Below, in pieces: positions 5,068 through 5,241 of a DNA stretch of 5,241 nucleotides; the stretch's first letter is position 1; each line of letters starts with the position of its first letter. The notes under the pieces were generated by a model. It was not told where the DNA came from, searched no databases, and saw only the letters and a list, made by a program, of their open reading frames with translations. The stretch comes from Bacteroidota bacterium. GTDB taxonomy: Bacteria; Bacteroidota; Bacteroidia; Chitinophagales; Chitinophagaceae. The translations under genes were made by a program, and so were the position numbers. The stretch covers positions 1 to 5,241 of the forward strand of contig JAKAJX010000220.1 of assembly GCA_021824855.1 (NCBI GenBank). The letters run 5' to 3'.

Positions 5068-5075
5068 TTTCTTTG
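5068..5075 (+). promoter_or_regulatory. Proposed -7 box (TTTCTTTG) of the CoA-disulfide reductase-type gene
   Basis: This matches TAnnTTTG except for T in place of A at the second base. It ends 21 nt before the start codon, and no -33 element is seen at 19-21 bp spacing. The position relative to the operator and start codon agrees with the SQR promoter within one base. Confidence 0.5.
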
Positions 5076-5095
5076 CATCATAAAAAAACTAAACA

Positions 5096-5241
5096 ATGAA
5101 ATATATTATAATTGGAGGTGTTGCAGGTGGAGCAAGTACCGCAGCCAGATTAAGAAGATTAGATGAACATGCCGAAATTATTTTAATTGAAAAAGGTGCT
5201 TATATTTCTTATGCCAATTGTGGTTTACCTTATTACATTGG
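5096..5241 (+). CDS. CoA-disulfide / persulfide reductase-type flavoprotein, N-terminal part (3' end outside window)
   Basis: The first 48 residues are visible and the frame is open to the window edge. The FAD-binding loop is IIGGVAGGASTAARLRR (5-21), followed by the end of the second strand with its acid in IILIEKG (28-34). The family's single redox cysteine is C42 in SYANCGLPYY (38-47). This is the N-terminus of the pyridine nucleotide-disulfide oxidoreductase subgroup that includes CoA-disulfide reductase, NADH oxidase/peroxidase-like enzymes and NADH-dependent persulfide reductase. The ANCGLPYY form favours CoA-disulfide/persulfide reductases. Many relatives carry a C-terminal rhodanese domain, which cannot be checked here. 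The ATG at 5096 places the glycine loop at residue 7, as usual. Its location next to SQR under a matching operator supports a role in reducing the persulfides that SQR makes. Confidence 0.85.
   Translation, partial: MKYIIIGGVAGGASTAARLRRLDEHAEIILIEKGAYISYANCGLPYYI

Noticed and set aside
1..5241. Mobile element, CRISPR array, tRNA or phage-type system
   Set aside because: No transposase or integrase motifs, no spaced direct repeats, no cloverleaf-like segment and no defence-type domains were seen on either strand.

Overview
The window looks like Bacteroidota chromosome (a Bacteroidetes/Chitinophagia-type genome). The evidence is the AT-rich coding sequence, the lack of a recognisable Shine-Dalgarno sequence before any start, promoter -7 boxes resembling TAnnTTTG, a signal peptide ending in a YTQ-type site, and protein families common in that phylum: DUF1080, Tat-exported Gfo/Idh/MocA and DUF6132. 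All genes lie on the + strand. No mobile element, tRNA, rRNA or CRISPR array is visible.

Left part (1-2688), carbohydrate and envelope side. The 3' end of a DUF1080 (3-keto-disaccharide hydrolase) gene is followed by a complete Tat-signal Gfo/Idh/MocA oxidoreductase. This pairing fits the oxidise-then-cleave route for 3-keto-glycosides. Next, 22 nt downstream, is an unrecognised 317-residue protein with a signal peptide and beta-barrel-like composition.

Right part (2689-5241), a sulfur/thiol redox module in three transcription units. Unit 1 is a tight three-gene operon: a DUF6132 two-helix membrane protein with a CxxxxC loop, a small HMA (heavy-metal-associated) protein with CMGC, and a cytoplasmic thioredoxin with WCGPC. 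It ends in a clear intrinsic terminator. Unit 2 is a sulfide:quinone oxidoreductase that keeps the two central redox cysteines, and it also ends in a clear terminator. Unit 3, cut by the window edge, is the N-terminus of a CoA-disulfide/persulfide reductase-type flavoprotein with its redox cysteine in the SYANCGLPYY motif. Together these suggest sulfide oxidation to persulfide at the membrane and reduction of persulfides or disulfides in the cytoplasm, with metal or thiol handling alongside.

The most interesting observation is regulatory. Each of the three units has a Crp/Fnr-like inverted repeat (GTRAY-N3-WRTYAC) centred 54.5-57.5 bp before the start codon and 36.5-37.5 bp before the last base of a TTTG -7 box. 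No -33 element is visible in any of them. The sulfide:quinone oxidoreductase promoter has a second, FNR-box-like site exactly 22 bp further upstream. This points to one Crp/Fnr-family activator controlling the whole module as a small regulon.
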